Made by a program: the position numbers and the translations under genes. DNA of 5,159 nt, taken from assembly GCA_903864555.1 (NCBI GenBank), contig CAIPGJ010000368.1, positions 1 to 5,159 on the forward strand. Direction: 5' to 3'. The notes under the pieces are model-generated. The model made no database searches. It saw nothing but the letters and a program-made list of their open reading frames with translations, and had not been told where the DNA came from. Shown here in pieces: positions 1 to 5,159 of this stretch (within the stretch, counting starts at the first letter, position 1; each line of letters opens with the position of its first letter). The DNA comes from an uncultured Pseudomonadota bacterium. GTDB lineage: Bacteria > Pseudomonadota > Gammaproteobacteria > Burkholderiales > SG8-39.

Positions 1-102
1 ACCAAGCCCATCACTCGCTGGATTGAGGAGCTGGCAAAGAGGAATGGATCCGCCAGGGTGTATATCCAACGCAAAGATCTGCTCGTGGATATGCGTAAAT
101 AA
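1..102 (+). CDS. C-terminal end of an unidentified protein (5' end outside window)
   Basis: An open frame enters from the left edge and stops at TAA 100-102, giving 33 residues that begin TKPITRWIEELAKRNG and end in LLVDMRK. The visible part predicts an amphipathic helix (about residues 4-15) followed by a short charged strand-turn-strand. This faintly recalls the helix-plus-strand segment before the biotinyl domain of carboxylase carrier proteins, but it is far too short and too weak to name. Its stop lies 41 nt before the preferred start of the downstream Bug gene on the same strand, and no terminator is visible between them, so the two are probably in one transcript. If so, its identity would hint at the Bug protein's substrate. 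Reality as a coding end is likely; function is unknown. Confidence 0.55.
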   Translation, partial: TKPITRWIEELAKRNGSARVYIQRKDLLVDMRK

Positions 103-131
103 TCGAAGTCAAACGCAAAGCAGCTGTCATG

Positions 132-138
132 AAAGGGA
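132..138 (+). promoter_or_regulatory. Ribosome binding site that decides the start of the first Bug gene
   Basis: AAAGGGA lies 5 nt before the ATG at 144. The in-frame ATG at 129 has no purine-rich Shine-Dalgarno before it (the preceding bases are GCAGCTGTC). The ribosome binding site itself lies inside the extension that the 129 start would create, which argues for 144. Confidence 0.6.
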
Positions 139-143
139 AACTT

Positions 144-1118
144 ATGCGTAAGCCGAAGGAATGTGCAGGGTTGGCTTTATTCCTCCTGGTGTCTTCGGGT
201 GCATGGGCTCAAGGAGCGGCGCCTTACCCTACAAGAGTCGTCACAATAGTTGCGCCATTCTCGCCAGGCGGGTCTACTGACATTCTCGCCCGCATGGATG
301 CGGCAAAGCTCAGTGAGGTCTTTGGTCATCAGTTCATCGTAGAGCATAAAGCAGGGGCAGGCGGTGCAATCGCATCGGCCTACACAGCCAGAGCGAATCC
401 GGACGGCCACACGATACATCTGGTGTCGGCAACTTACACCGTGATACCCGCTTTTCAGAAAAATCCCCTCTATGACCCGGTCAATGATTTTGCTGCCATT
501 TCATTGATGTCGCTATCGCCCAACCTCATCGTGGTTCATCCGGCTTCTCCATTCAAGTCGACCGGGGAATTCATCAGCTATGCCAGGGCCCATCCTAACG
601 AGATCAATTTCGGAACATCCGGCGTCGGGAGTTTTGGGCACCTCGCAGGAGAGTGGCTGGCCTCTGCGACCAAGACCAAGATGACATTCGTTCCATACAA
701 AGGGCTCGGAGATGCCCTGGTGGCTGTGGCCTCCGGGCAGATACATGTAACGGCCACGGCAGTTACGTCATCCATGCCCTTTGTCAATTCCGGCAGGCTT
801 AGAGCGCTTGCGGTGACGACCAAAGAGCGTTTGAAGGTTCTGCCGGACCTGATGTCCATCTCCGAATCGGTGCCGGGCTATTCCTGGTCGCAATGGAATG
901 GCTACGTGGCCCCATCGAAAACACCCAGGCCCATCATTGAACGGCTGAATGCGGAACTGGTGAAGATTGCACGATCCGCTGAAAACGTGAAGAAATTGTC
1001 TGCTGACGGCGCCATACCGGTCGGTAGCTCTGCAGATGAATTCTCCAAGTTGATAGCGGCGGAATCCAACCAGTGGAGAAAGCTGATCCGGGATATTGGC
1101 TTGAAGATGGAAGACTGA
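144..1118 (+). CDS. Bug/TctC-family periplasmic solute-binding protein, first copy
   Basis: The product is a 324-aa extracytoplasmic binding protein of the Bug (Bordetella uptake gene)/TctC family. These are the solute-capturing components of tripartite tricarboxylate transporters, although many are orphans. Residues 1-22 form a Sec signal peptide with a basic start (MRKPK), a hydrophobic core and a signal peptidase site after AWA. The mature protein carries family hallmarks in order: the first strand and ligand loop with PFSPGGSTDILAR (about 38-50), EHKAGAGG (67-74), PDGHT (86-90, usually PDGYT) and VPYKG (183-187). Length is normal for the family. Start 144 is preferred over the in-frame ATG at 129 because of its ribosome binding site. 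Known members bind carboxylates, amino acids or nicotinate-like acids; the ligand here cannot be read from sequence. No TctA/TctB permease is in view. Its base composition is clearly lower in G+C than the next gene. Confidence 0.93.
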   Translation: MRKPKECAGLALFLLVSSGAWAQGAAPYPTRVVTIVAPFSPGGSTDILARMDAAKLSEVFGHQFIVEHKAGAGGAIASAYTARANPDGHTIHLVSATYTVIPAFQKNPLYDPVNDFAAISLMSLSPNLIVVHPASPFKSTGEFISYARAHPNEINFGTSGVGSFGHLAGEWLASATKTKMTFVPYKGLGDALVAVASGQIHVTATAVTSSMPFVNSGRLRALAVTTKERLKVLPDLMSISESVPGYSWSQWNGYVAPSKTPRPIIERLNAELVKIARSAENVKKLSADGAIPVGSSADEFSKLIAAESNQWRKLIRDIGLKMED

Positions 1119-1175
1119 TCCGAGTTGTCATTGTGCGGGTGTCTGCGTAGCTCAATTCCCCGCATCGATGCTGCA

Positions 1176-1200
1176 CTGCCGCTTTCATCCCCGGCGGCAG
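1176..1200 (+). other. Stem-loop between the two Bug genes
   Basis: CTGCCGC (1176-1182) pairs perfectly with GCGGCAG (1194-1200), giving a 7-bp stem with an 11-nt loop, 58 nt after the first Bug stop. No T-rich run follows on the plus strand, so it is not a canonical intrinsic terminator. It could protect the 3' end of the upstream transcript, or it could be chance in G+C-rich DNA. Confidence 0.3.
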
Positions 1201-1218
1201 GCGACGTATCATGACTGC

Positions 1219-1257
1219 GGCCGTCCACCAAAAGAATTCATCCATCACAGGACGGCC
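1219..1257 (+). promoter_or_regulatory. Perfect 8-bp inverted repeat upstream of the second Bug gene
   Basis: GGCCGTCC (1219-1226) and GGACGGCC (1250-1257) are exact reverse complements separated by 23 nt, ending 24 nt before the start codon. The centre-to-centre distance of 31 nt is about three helical turns, so the arms could be half-sites of an operator on one DNA face. Alternatively, in RNA, they could form a hairpin just upstream of the GGAGGAGG ribosome binding site and affect translation. Neither role is proved by sequence. Confidence 0.35.
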
Positions 1258-1269
1258 ATCGACTGAACT

Positions 1270-1277
1270 GGAGGAGG
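1270..1277 (+). promoter_or_regulatory. Strong ribosome binding site of the second Bug gene
   Basis: GGAGGAGG ends 4 nt before the ATG at 1282. It contains the full AGGAGG core, complementary to the 3' end of 16S rRNA. It is stronger than the AAAGGGA of the first Bug gene and fixes the start. Confidence 0.7.
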
Positions 1278-1281
1278 CCTC

Positions 1282-2253
1282 ATGAAACAGCTTGTGCTTT
1301 CCACGCTGGTGTCCATGCTGTGTGCCGGCACGGCCATGGCGCAGGGAACCTATCCGAGCAAACCCATTCGGCTGCTGATTCCCTATGCACCGGGCGGCGG
1401 CAGCGACCTGGTGATCCGCCCGGTCATCCCGAAACTCAACGAGGCGCTCAAGACCCAGGTGCTGCTGGACAACCGCGGCGGCGGCTCCGGCGTGATCGCC
1501 AGCGAAGCGGCAGCGCGTGCCGCACCCGACGGCTACACGCTGCTGGTGGGCACCACGGGCACACTCACGCTCAACCCCATCCTCTACACCAAGGTGCCCT
1601 ACGACACCCTGCGCGACTTCGCGCCCATTACCATCTTTGCCCTGGCGCCCAACCTGCTGGTCGGGGCCAAGAACTTCGCCCCGCGCACCACCCAGGAAGT
1701 GATTGCCTACGCGAAGGCCAACCCCGGCAAGGTGAACTACGGCACGGCCGGCAGCCCGACGGCGGTGCTGTACCTGGAACACATGAAGCAGCTCACCGGC
1801 GTGAACATGCAGCTCATCCCCTACAAGGGCACCGGCCCCAACTTCACCGCGCTGCTGTCAGGTGAGGTGGACATCAGCTTCGGTGCAGCCGGCGTGTTTA
1901 CGGCTGCCATCAAGGACGGCCGGCTGAAGGCCTATGGTGTGGGCAGCCTGCAGCGCCTGCCTGCGCTGCCGGATATCCCCAGCCTGGCTGAGTCGGGCCT
2001 CTTGCCCGGGTTTGAATCAGCCTCCTGGTATGGCGTCGTCGCACCGGCCGCCACGCCCAAGCCCATCATCAACCTGTTGTACGGCGAGATGGCCAAGATC
2101 CTCAAATCCCCGGACATCGTCAGCCGCTACACCGCCGATGGCGCCTTCGCCGTGGGTAACCCGCCGGATGACTTCACCGAGCGCATCCGCAATGAGACCG
2201 CGCGCTGGGCGCAGATCTTCAAGTCGGCGGGGATGAAGCAGGAAGCCTTCTAG
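1282..2253 (+). CDS. Bug/TctC-family periplasmic solute-binding protein, second copy
   Basis: This 323-aa paralogue of the preceding gene has a Sec signal peptide (MKQLVLST..., hydrophobic core, cleavage after AMA at residue 20) and a full-length Bug fold. Hallmarks: YPSKPIRLLIPYAPGGGSD (24-42), DNRGGGSGVIAS (63-74), PDGYTLLVG (82-90), IPYKG (179-183), LSGEVDISF (192-200) and RLPALPDIPSLAE (225-237). Two family positions differ: DLVIR replaces the usual DxxAR after the PGG loop, and NRGGGSG replaces the common NRPGAGG. Such ligand-loop changes may alter specificity (inference). The start is fixed by GGAGGAGG. It lies 163 nt after the first Bug gene on the same strand, far enough for its own promoter, but no convincing -35/-10 pair was found. 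Its G+C-rich codon use matches groL and unlike the first copy looks native. No permease genes are visible, so its transporter partner, if any, is elsewhere. Confidence 0.95.
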   Translation: MKQLVLSTLVSMLCAGTAMAQGTYPSKPIRLLIPYAPGGGSDLVIRPVIPKLNEALKTQVLLDNRGGGSGVIASEAAARAAPDGYTLLVGTTGTLTLNPILYTKVPYDTLRDFAPITIFALAPNLLVGAKNFAPRTTQEVIAYAKANPGKVNYGTAGSPTAVLYLEHMKQLTGVNMQLIPYKGTGPNFTALLSGEVDISFGAAGVFTAAIKDGRLKAYGVGSLQRLPALPDIPSLAESGLLPGFESASWYGVVAPAATPKPIINLLYGEMAKILKSPDIVSRYTADGAFAVGNPPDDFTERIRNETARWAQIFKSAGMKQEAF

Positions 2254-2261
2254 TCGAAGGC
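2245..2261 (+). other. Stem-loop spanning the stop codon of the second Bug gene
   Basis: GCCTTC (2245-2250) pairs with GAAGGC (2256-2261) around a 5-nt loop, TAGTC, that contains the stop codon. No T run follows on either strand, so it is not a classical terminator. It may stabilise the mRNA end. Confidence 0.3.
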
Positions 2262-2270
2262 AGGCCAACC

Positions 2271-2295
2271 AAAAAGGGGGGGCGGTGTCACACCG
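2271..2295 (-). terminator. Possible weak terminator of the small minus-strand gene
   Basis: Read on the minus strand, a short CGGTG/CACCG stem (plus 2283-2287 with 2291-2295, loop TCA) overlaps the stop codon of the 117-aa gene. It is followed by seven C and then five T. The stem is only 5 bp and the T run is displaced by the C run, so this is a weak candidate. Its position at the convergence of the plus- and minus-strand genes fits a terminator. Confidence 0.3.
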
Positions 2296-2641
2296 GCATC
2301 GGTTCCCGGCCGGGCTGGAAGCACACCGGCTCCTCATCGAAGGCGATCCAGCCGAAGCGATCGCACAGGCTTTGCACCAGCGCCGCGTGATCGACGCGTA
2401 GCGTGCCGCGCAGCGACAAGGTACGTTCTTCCAGTCGCGGCAGCAAGATTTCATACCAGTACCCCTCGAACTGCGCCTTGCCGAGCCCACCCGCGTCCCA
2501 GGTCACCCCGGGAAATGCCGCGGCCAGCGACTCGCGCAGGGCCGGGCTGTCCGTGAGGCTGGTGACGGCCGATTCATCATCCAGGTCTTCGCTTTCCAGC
2601 GGCAGGCGGACGGGGTGGAAGAAGAGATAGGTGCGGGCCAT
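2288..2641 (-). CDS. Uncharacterised 117-aa protein
   Basis: I do not recognise the family. The protein runs from MARTYLFFHP to a C-terminus of GREPMPV. It is acidic near residues 16-24 (ESEDLDDES), has no signal peptide or membrane segment, and reads as a small soluble mixed alpha/beta protein. Notable elements are a Gly/aromatic stretch GGLGKAQFEGYWYEILLPR (51-69), then LRGTLRVDHAALVQSLCDRFGW (78-98), and a Pro-rich end. Low-complexity stop-free sequence upstream on the same frame (to about 2911) is Pro/Ser/Cys-rich and overlaps the transposase remnant, so the ATG at 2641 is chosen as the start although no clear Shine-Dalgarno precedes it. It is convergent with the second Bug gene (34 nt between stops) and on the same strand as the methyltransferase, but separated from it by the transposase scar. 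Natural-looking amino-acid content supports a real gene. Confidence 0.6.
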   Translation of the reverse strand: MARTYLFFHPVRLPLESEDLDDESAVTSLTDSPALRESLAAAFPGVTWDAGGLGKAQFEGYWYEILLPRLEERTLSLRGTLRVDHAALVQSLCDRFGWIAFDEEPVCFQPGREPMPV

Positions 2642-2739
2642 GTGGGTGCTCGGGGTCAAGGTGGAGGGGGGGCAGCCGTTTTGCTGCGGGGGAACAGGGT
2701 ACAGCGGATTGGGGGTGGACCCACTCTGGGTGGGTTGAT
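2642..2739. other. G/C-run leader region between the small gene and the transposase remnant
   Basis: These 98 nt hold no gene I can support. They contain long G runs on the plus strand (for example 2666-2672 and 2711-2715), a GCAGC/GCTGC 5-bp stem (2672-2676 with 2683-2687) and an ACCCA/TGGGT inverted repeat (2719-2723 with 2727-2731) at the left edge of the transposase remnant. It should contain the promoter of the 117-aa gene, but no convincing -35/-10 pair is visible on the minus strand. Confidence 0.4.
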
Positions 2740-2996
2740 TGGCACATCCCCCAAGTCGATGGCAAGGTCGATCGGGAGACACTCCCCCAGTTTGGCTGAG
2801 CCATGAAGCACTTGGGGATCGACATGATCGCGGCCTATTTGCCGCAGGCGCGGGGGCGCTCGGAACGCGTCTTAGGCACGCATCAGGGGCGCTTGCCGCA
2901 GGAATTGGCACTGGCCGGTATCACCAGCATGGCCCAAGCCAACCCGTATCTGGCTCAGGTCTATCGGCCCGCATACAACGTGTTCAGCGCTTTACC
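2740..2996 (+). pseudogene. Decayed ISNCY-type transposase fragment
   Basis: The plus-strand frame reads WHIPQVDGKVDRETLPQFG, then an in-frame TGA (2797-2799), then AMKHLGIDMIAAYLPQARG and RSERVLGTHQGRLPQELALA, continuing to VYRPAYN. From memory this matches the catalytic-domain segment of ISNCY-family transposases (consensus-like H-TP--GGKVDK--TQFGRAL, AAYSPQARGRSER, RLPQELALAGIT, EFNRRF). The TGA sits where the family has Arg, so it is probably a CGA-to-TGA change. After the Asn codon at 2977-2979 the expected R-F-T reappears only in another frame (CGC TTT ACC at 2988-2996), implying a frameshift. Only about 85 codons remain of a protein usually over 400 aa, and no terminal inverted repeats or target duplication are visible. 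It is non-functional and overlaps the 3' end of the methyltransferase gene by about 13 nt. Confidence 0.8.
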
Positions 2997-3799
2997 GCGA
3001 GCACCCCGTCGCCATTGAAGCTGGTGGCAAAGCCGGCACGCTGAAGTCTTCGTGCCACTTCGGCCGGAACGTCGCGCCCGCTGGTGAGCTTGTTGGGGGT
3101 GCCGGTGTAATGAAAGAGCCGGCCCTTGTCCCTGATCACCCTGGACAATTGTTGATAAAACGCTTGAGAGTAGAGCTCGCCGGCAATGCCAAAGCGTGGC
3201 GGATCATGCAGGATCGCATCGATGGATCGATCTGCCAGCAGGCGGATACCTTCCACGATGTCTGTCTGCATCAGGCAGAGACGTTCATCCGGCTGCGGTG
3301 ACCAGGGGTTGAGGCTGCGCAACCACATCACATCGGCATTCTTTTCATAGGAGAGCACCTTGCCCGCCTGCCTTTGCAGGCACCACGCGGCGAAATAGCC
3401 CAGCCCGCCGCAGGTGTCCAGGATCAGCTTGCCCTGGGGGCGGATCAGATCGACCTTTCGTTCGGCATCGGCATACGGCGAGACATGGGCGCTGGGCAGC
3501 ATCTTGATGCCATCGATTTCGAATGTGGGTGGTCCGTGCCGGGTGGCAACCAGCTTCACCAGAGAGGTGGCAAAGCGCGCCACTGGCTGGAAAGTGCCGT
3601 CGATCCAGTGATAGATGCTGCGGTCCCGACAGGTCTCCAGATAGGGAAAGGATGCGCCCTGCCAGTGCCATGCTTCAGGGCTGATGGTGACTGTGGTGCT
3701 CGAACGGCCAAGGTCGAGAGAGCAAGTGAGCTCAGGCAAGCCGGTATGGGTTGCATGCTGCAGGCTGTCGTGTAGCGGCAAGGTCAGTAAAGGGCCCAT
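2984..3799 (-). CDS. Class I SAM-dependent methyltransferase, COG2521-like
   Basis: The 271-aa product is a predicted S-adenosylmethionine-dependent methyltransferase with a Rossmann fold. Residues 1-110 form an N-terminal domain including LDLG (28-31) and GPPTFEIDGIKM (89-100). The catalytic domain shows motif I LDTCGGLGY (127-135), an acidic motif II residue in YEKN (Glu152), NPWS (164-167), QTD (178-180), motif IV HDPPRF (198-203), GELYS (207-211), LFHYTG (228-233) and RDVP (242-245). This combination matches, from memory, COG2521, annotated as a predicted archaeal methyltransferase. DPPR resembles the (D/N)PP(Y/F) motif of amino-methylating enzymes, so an RNA or nucleic-acid base is a possible target, but the substrate is unknown. 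The start at 3799 is preferred to the in-frame ATG at 3811 because AAGGA lies 4 nt before it and the upstream ATG has no Shine-Dalgarno. It lies downstream of groL on the same strand, behind groL's terminator. Its last codons abut the transposase scar. Confidence 0.88.
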   Translation of the reverse strand: MGPLLTLPLHDSLQHATHTGLPELTCSLDLGRSSTTVTISPEAWHWQGASFPYLETCRDRSIYHWIDGTFQPVARFATSLVKLVATRHGPPTFEIDGIKMLPSAHVSPYADAERKVDLIRPQGKLILDTCGGLGYFAAWCLQRQAGKVLSYEKNADVMWLRSLNPWSPQPDERLCLMQTDIVEGIRLLADRSIDAILHDPPRFGIAGELYSQAFYQQLSRVIRDKGRLFHYTGTPNKLTSGRDVPAEVARRLQRAGFATSFNGDGVLAVKR

Positions 3800-3803
3800 G
3801 GAT

Positions 3804-3808
3804 TCCTT
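3804..3808 (-). promoter_or_regulatory. Ribosome binding site that decides the methyltransferase start
   Basis: On the minus strand AAGGA lies 4 nt upstream of the ATG at 3799 and within the four codons that the alternative ATG at 3811 would add. The 3811 start is preceded by TTTCTGCAGC, with no Shine-Dalgarno. Confidence 0.55.
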
Positions 3809-3816
3809 CATGCTGC

Positions 3817-3846
3817 AGAAACGAAAACGCCCCGCATCGCGGGGCG
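3817..3846 (-). terminator. Rho-independent terminator of groL
   Basis: On the minus strand CGCCCCGC and GCGGGGCG (plus 3839-3846 and 3828-3835) form a perfect 8-bp G+C stem with a 3-nt loop. It is followed directly by TTTTCGTTT, a classical intrinsic terminator. It lies 34 nt after the groL stop and about 17 nt before the preferred methyltransferase start. Confidence 0.85.
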
Positions 3847-3880
3847 CTTCGCAATTGACAATCGTTCCGACAGGCTGGAA

Positions 3881-5159
3881 TTACATGCCCATACCGCCCA
3901 TGCCGCCCATACCGCCCATGCCGCCCATACCACCCATGTCGGGCATGCCGTCCTTCTTGTCTTCGGCGAGGTCTGCAACGCCGCAGTCCGTGGTCAGAAT
4001 GAGGCCGGCCACCGATGCAGCATTTTGCAGTGCCGTGCGGGTTACCTTGGTCGGATCGACCACGCCCATGTCGACCAGATCGCCGTAGCTGTCGGTCTGG
4101 GCATTGAAGCCGAAGTTGCCCTTGCCTTCGACCACCTTGTTCACCACCACTGAGGGTTCGGCCCCGGCATTGGCGACAATCGCGCGCAACGGCTCTTCGA
4201 TGGCACGATGGATGATCTTGATGCCGGCATCCTGGTCGTGGTTATCACCCTTGAGCTTGTCGATGGCGGAGCGTGCACGCAGCAGCGCAACGCCGCCACC
4301 GGCCACGATGCCCTCTTCAACGGCGGCACGCGTTGCATGCAGCGCGTCTTCCACGCGGGCCTTCTTTTCCTTCATTTCGATTTCGGTTGCCGCACCGACC
4401 TTGACCAGGGCCACACCGCCGGCCAGCTTGGCCACGCGTTCCTGCAGCTTTTCCTTGTCGTAGTCCGAGGTGGTTTCCTCGATTTGCGCGCGAACGGTCT
4501 TCACCCGCGCTTCGATGGCCGCGGCCTGGCCGCCACCGTCGATGAGGGTGGTTTCTTCCTTGCTGATTTCGATGCGCTTGGCCTGGCCGAGCTCGGTGAG
4601 GGTGATTTTCTCTAGGGTGAGGCCGACTTCTTCGGCGATGACGACGCCACCGGTCAGGATGGCGATGTCTTCCAGCATGGCCTTGCGGCGGTCGCCAAAG
4701 CCCGGAGCCTTGACGGCGCAGGTCTTCAGGATGCCACGCAGGTTGTTCACCACCAGGGTGGCGAGCGCCTCGCCTTCGACATCTTCAGCCACGATCAGCA
4801 GCGGCCGGCCGGCCTTGGCGACCTGCTCCAGCAAGGGCAGCAGTTCACGGATGTTGGAGATCTTCTTGTCGTGCAGGAGGATGAAGGGGTTCTCCAGAAC
4901 CGCGATCTGCTTGTCGGGCACGTTGATGAAGTAGGGGGACAGATAGCCGCGGTCGAACTGCATGCCTTCAACGATTTCCAGTTCGCTCTCCAGGCCCTTG
5001 CCGTCTTCGACGGTGATGACGCCTTCCTTGCCGACCTTGTCCATCGCGTCGGCGATGATCTTGCCGATCTCGGCGTCAGCGTTGGCGGAGATCGCGCCGA
5101 CCTGGGCGATTTCCTTGGAGGTGGTGCAGGGCTTGGAGATCTTCTTGAGCTCGGCGACG
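3881..5159 (-). CDS. groL: 60-kDa chaperonin GroEL, C-terminal 425 residues (5' end outside window)
   Basis: GroEL forms the double-ring ATP-driven folding chamber in the cytoplasm that works with the GroES lid. The visible protein runs uninterrupted from [11 protein letters not shown], aligning by eye at about residue 128 of E. coli GroEL, to the C-terminus at 3881. It includes the intermediate domain, the whole apical domain ([56 protein letters not shown]), the second intermediate segment ([13 protein letters not shown]) and the C-terminal equatorial part ([19 protein letters not shown]). The Asp needed for ATP hydrolysis (E. coli Asp398) aligns with HDQDAGIK. The N-terminal ATP-binding GDGTTT segment lies outside. 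The tail is a typical Met/Gly repeat (five GGM, then GM) that projects into the folding cavity. The residues [14 protein letters not shown] just before it vary from the usual TECMV. groES would be expected further right. Betaproteobacteria often carry several groEL copies; which one this is cannot be told. Confidence 0.97.
   Translation of the reverse strand, partial: VAELKKISKPCTTSKEIAQVGAISANADAEIGKIIADAMDKVGKEGVITVEDGKGLESELEIVEGMQFDRGYLSPYFINVPDKQIAVLENPFILLHDKKISNIRELLPLLEQVAKAGRPLLIVAEDVEGEALATLVVNNLRGILKTCAVKAPGFGDRRKAMLEDIAILTGGVVIAEEVGLTLEKITLTELGQAKRIEISKEETTLIDGGGQAAAIEARVKTVRAQIEETTSDYDKEKLQERVAKLAGGVALVKVGAATEIEMKEKKARVEDALHATRAAVEEGIVAGGGVALLRARSAIDKLKGDNHDQDAGIKIIHRAIEEPLRAIVANAGAEPSVVVNKVVEGKGNFGFNAQTDSYGDLVDMGVVDPTKVTRTALQNAASVAGLILTTDCGVADLAEDKKDGMPDMGGMGGMGGMGGMGGMGM
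3888..3941 (-). repeat. Six 9-bp tandem units encoding the GroEL GGM tail
   Basis: Six contiguous 9-bp units of the form CCCATRCCG (plus strand) encode the glycine-methionine tail. The sixth base alternates A, G, A, G, A, G, so the true period is 18 bp; the fifth and sixth units carry one further change each (CCCATACCA, CCCATGTCG). It is coding sequence of groL. Confidence 0.85.

Noticed and set aside
1125..1153. Candidate promoter before the second Bug gene: TTGTCA, 17-nt spacer, TAGCTC
   Set aside because: The -35 matches 5 of 6 consensus bases but the -10 matches only 2 of 6, so it is not supportable as a promoter call.
1282..1341. Cysteine at residue 14 of the second Bug signal peptide as a lipoprotein site
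   Set aside because: The context SMLCAGTAMA has no lipobox (L-A/S-G/A-C). AMA followed by Q is a normal signal peptidase I site.
934..1782. Long minus-strand open frame (282 codons) across the two Bug genes
   Set aside because: It is antisense to two clear family members and rich in Arg, Gly and Ala, typical of a shadow frame in G+C-rich DNA.
2719..2731. ACCCA/TGGGT repeat as a terminal inverted repeat of the transposase remnant
   Set aside because: Both arms sit together at one edge, with no matching copy near 2996, so it is a local hairpin rather than a pair of element ends.
2642..2911. N-terminal extension of the 117-aa protein to an ATG at 2911
   Set aside because: The extra 90 residues are Pro/Ser/Cys-rich low-complexity sequence and run antisense through the transposase remnant; the ATG at 2641 gives a natural-looking start.
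2803..3018. A standalone 71-aa gene starting at ATG 2803
   Set aside because: Homology to the transposase continues upstream of the ATG through the TGA at 2797-2799 and downstream in another frame, so this is part of a pseudogene.
3374..4615. Several plus-strand open frames antisense to the methyltransferase and groL
   Set aside because: They lie opposite strongly conserved coding sequence and have no recognisable domains.

Overview
The window looks like chromosomal DNA of a betaproteobacterium, most likely Burkholderiales. This rests on two orphan Bug/TctC-type periplasmic binding proteins (a family greatly expanded in Bordetella, Cupriavidus and comamonad relatives), a proteobacterial GroEL, mostly high G+C with G/C-ending codons, and a fragment of an ISNCY-type transposase. 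The species assignment is inference. No rRNA, tRNA, CRISPR array or complete mobile element was seen.

Layout. Bases 1-102 are the last 33 codons of an unidentified plus-strand gene. A Bug binding protein (144-1118) follows after 41 nt and is probably co-transcribed with it. After a 163-nt gap holding a perfect 8-bp inverted repeat comes a second, more G+C-rich Bug protein (1282-2253). Everything from 2288 to the right edge that is intact lies on the minus strand: an unrecognised 117-aa protein (2288-2641), a class I SAM-dependent methyltransferase resembling the COG2521 'predicted archaeal methyltransferase' family (2984-3799), and the large C-terminal part of the chaperonin gene groL (3881 to past 5159). 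Between the small gene and the methyltransferase lies a decayed plus-strand transposase fragment (about 2740-2996). It carries an in-frame TGA and a frameshift, and its end runs over the methyltransferase stop codon.

How the parts relate. The two Bug proteins would capture small organic acids or similar solutes in the periplasm. No membrane permease of a tripartite tricarboxylate transporter is visible, so they are orphans within this view. groL ends in a clear rho-independent terminator, and the methyltransferase begins only a few tens of bases beyond it, so methyltransferase expression needs read-through or an internal promoter. No new defence, mobile or regulatory system is evident. The points most worth following are the archaeal-type methyltransferase behind groL, the transposase scar at its 3' end, and the compositional mismatch between the two adjacent Bug genes.
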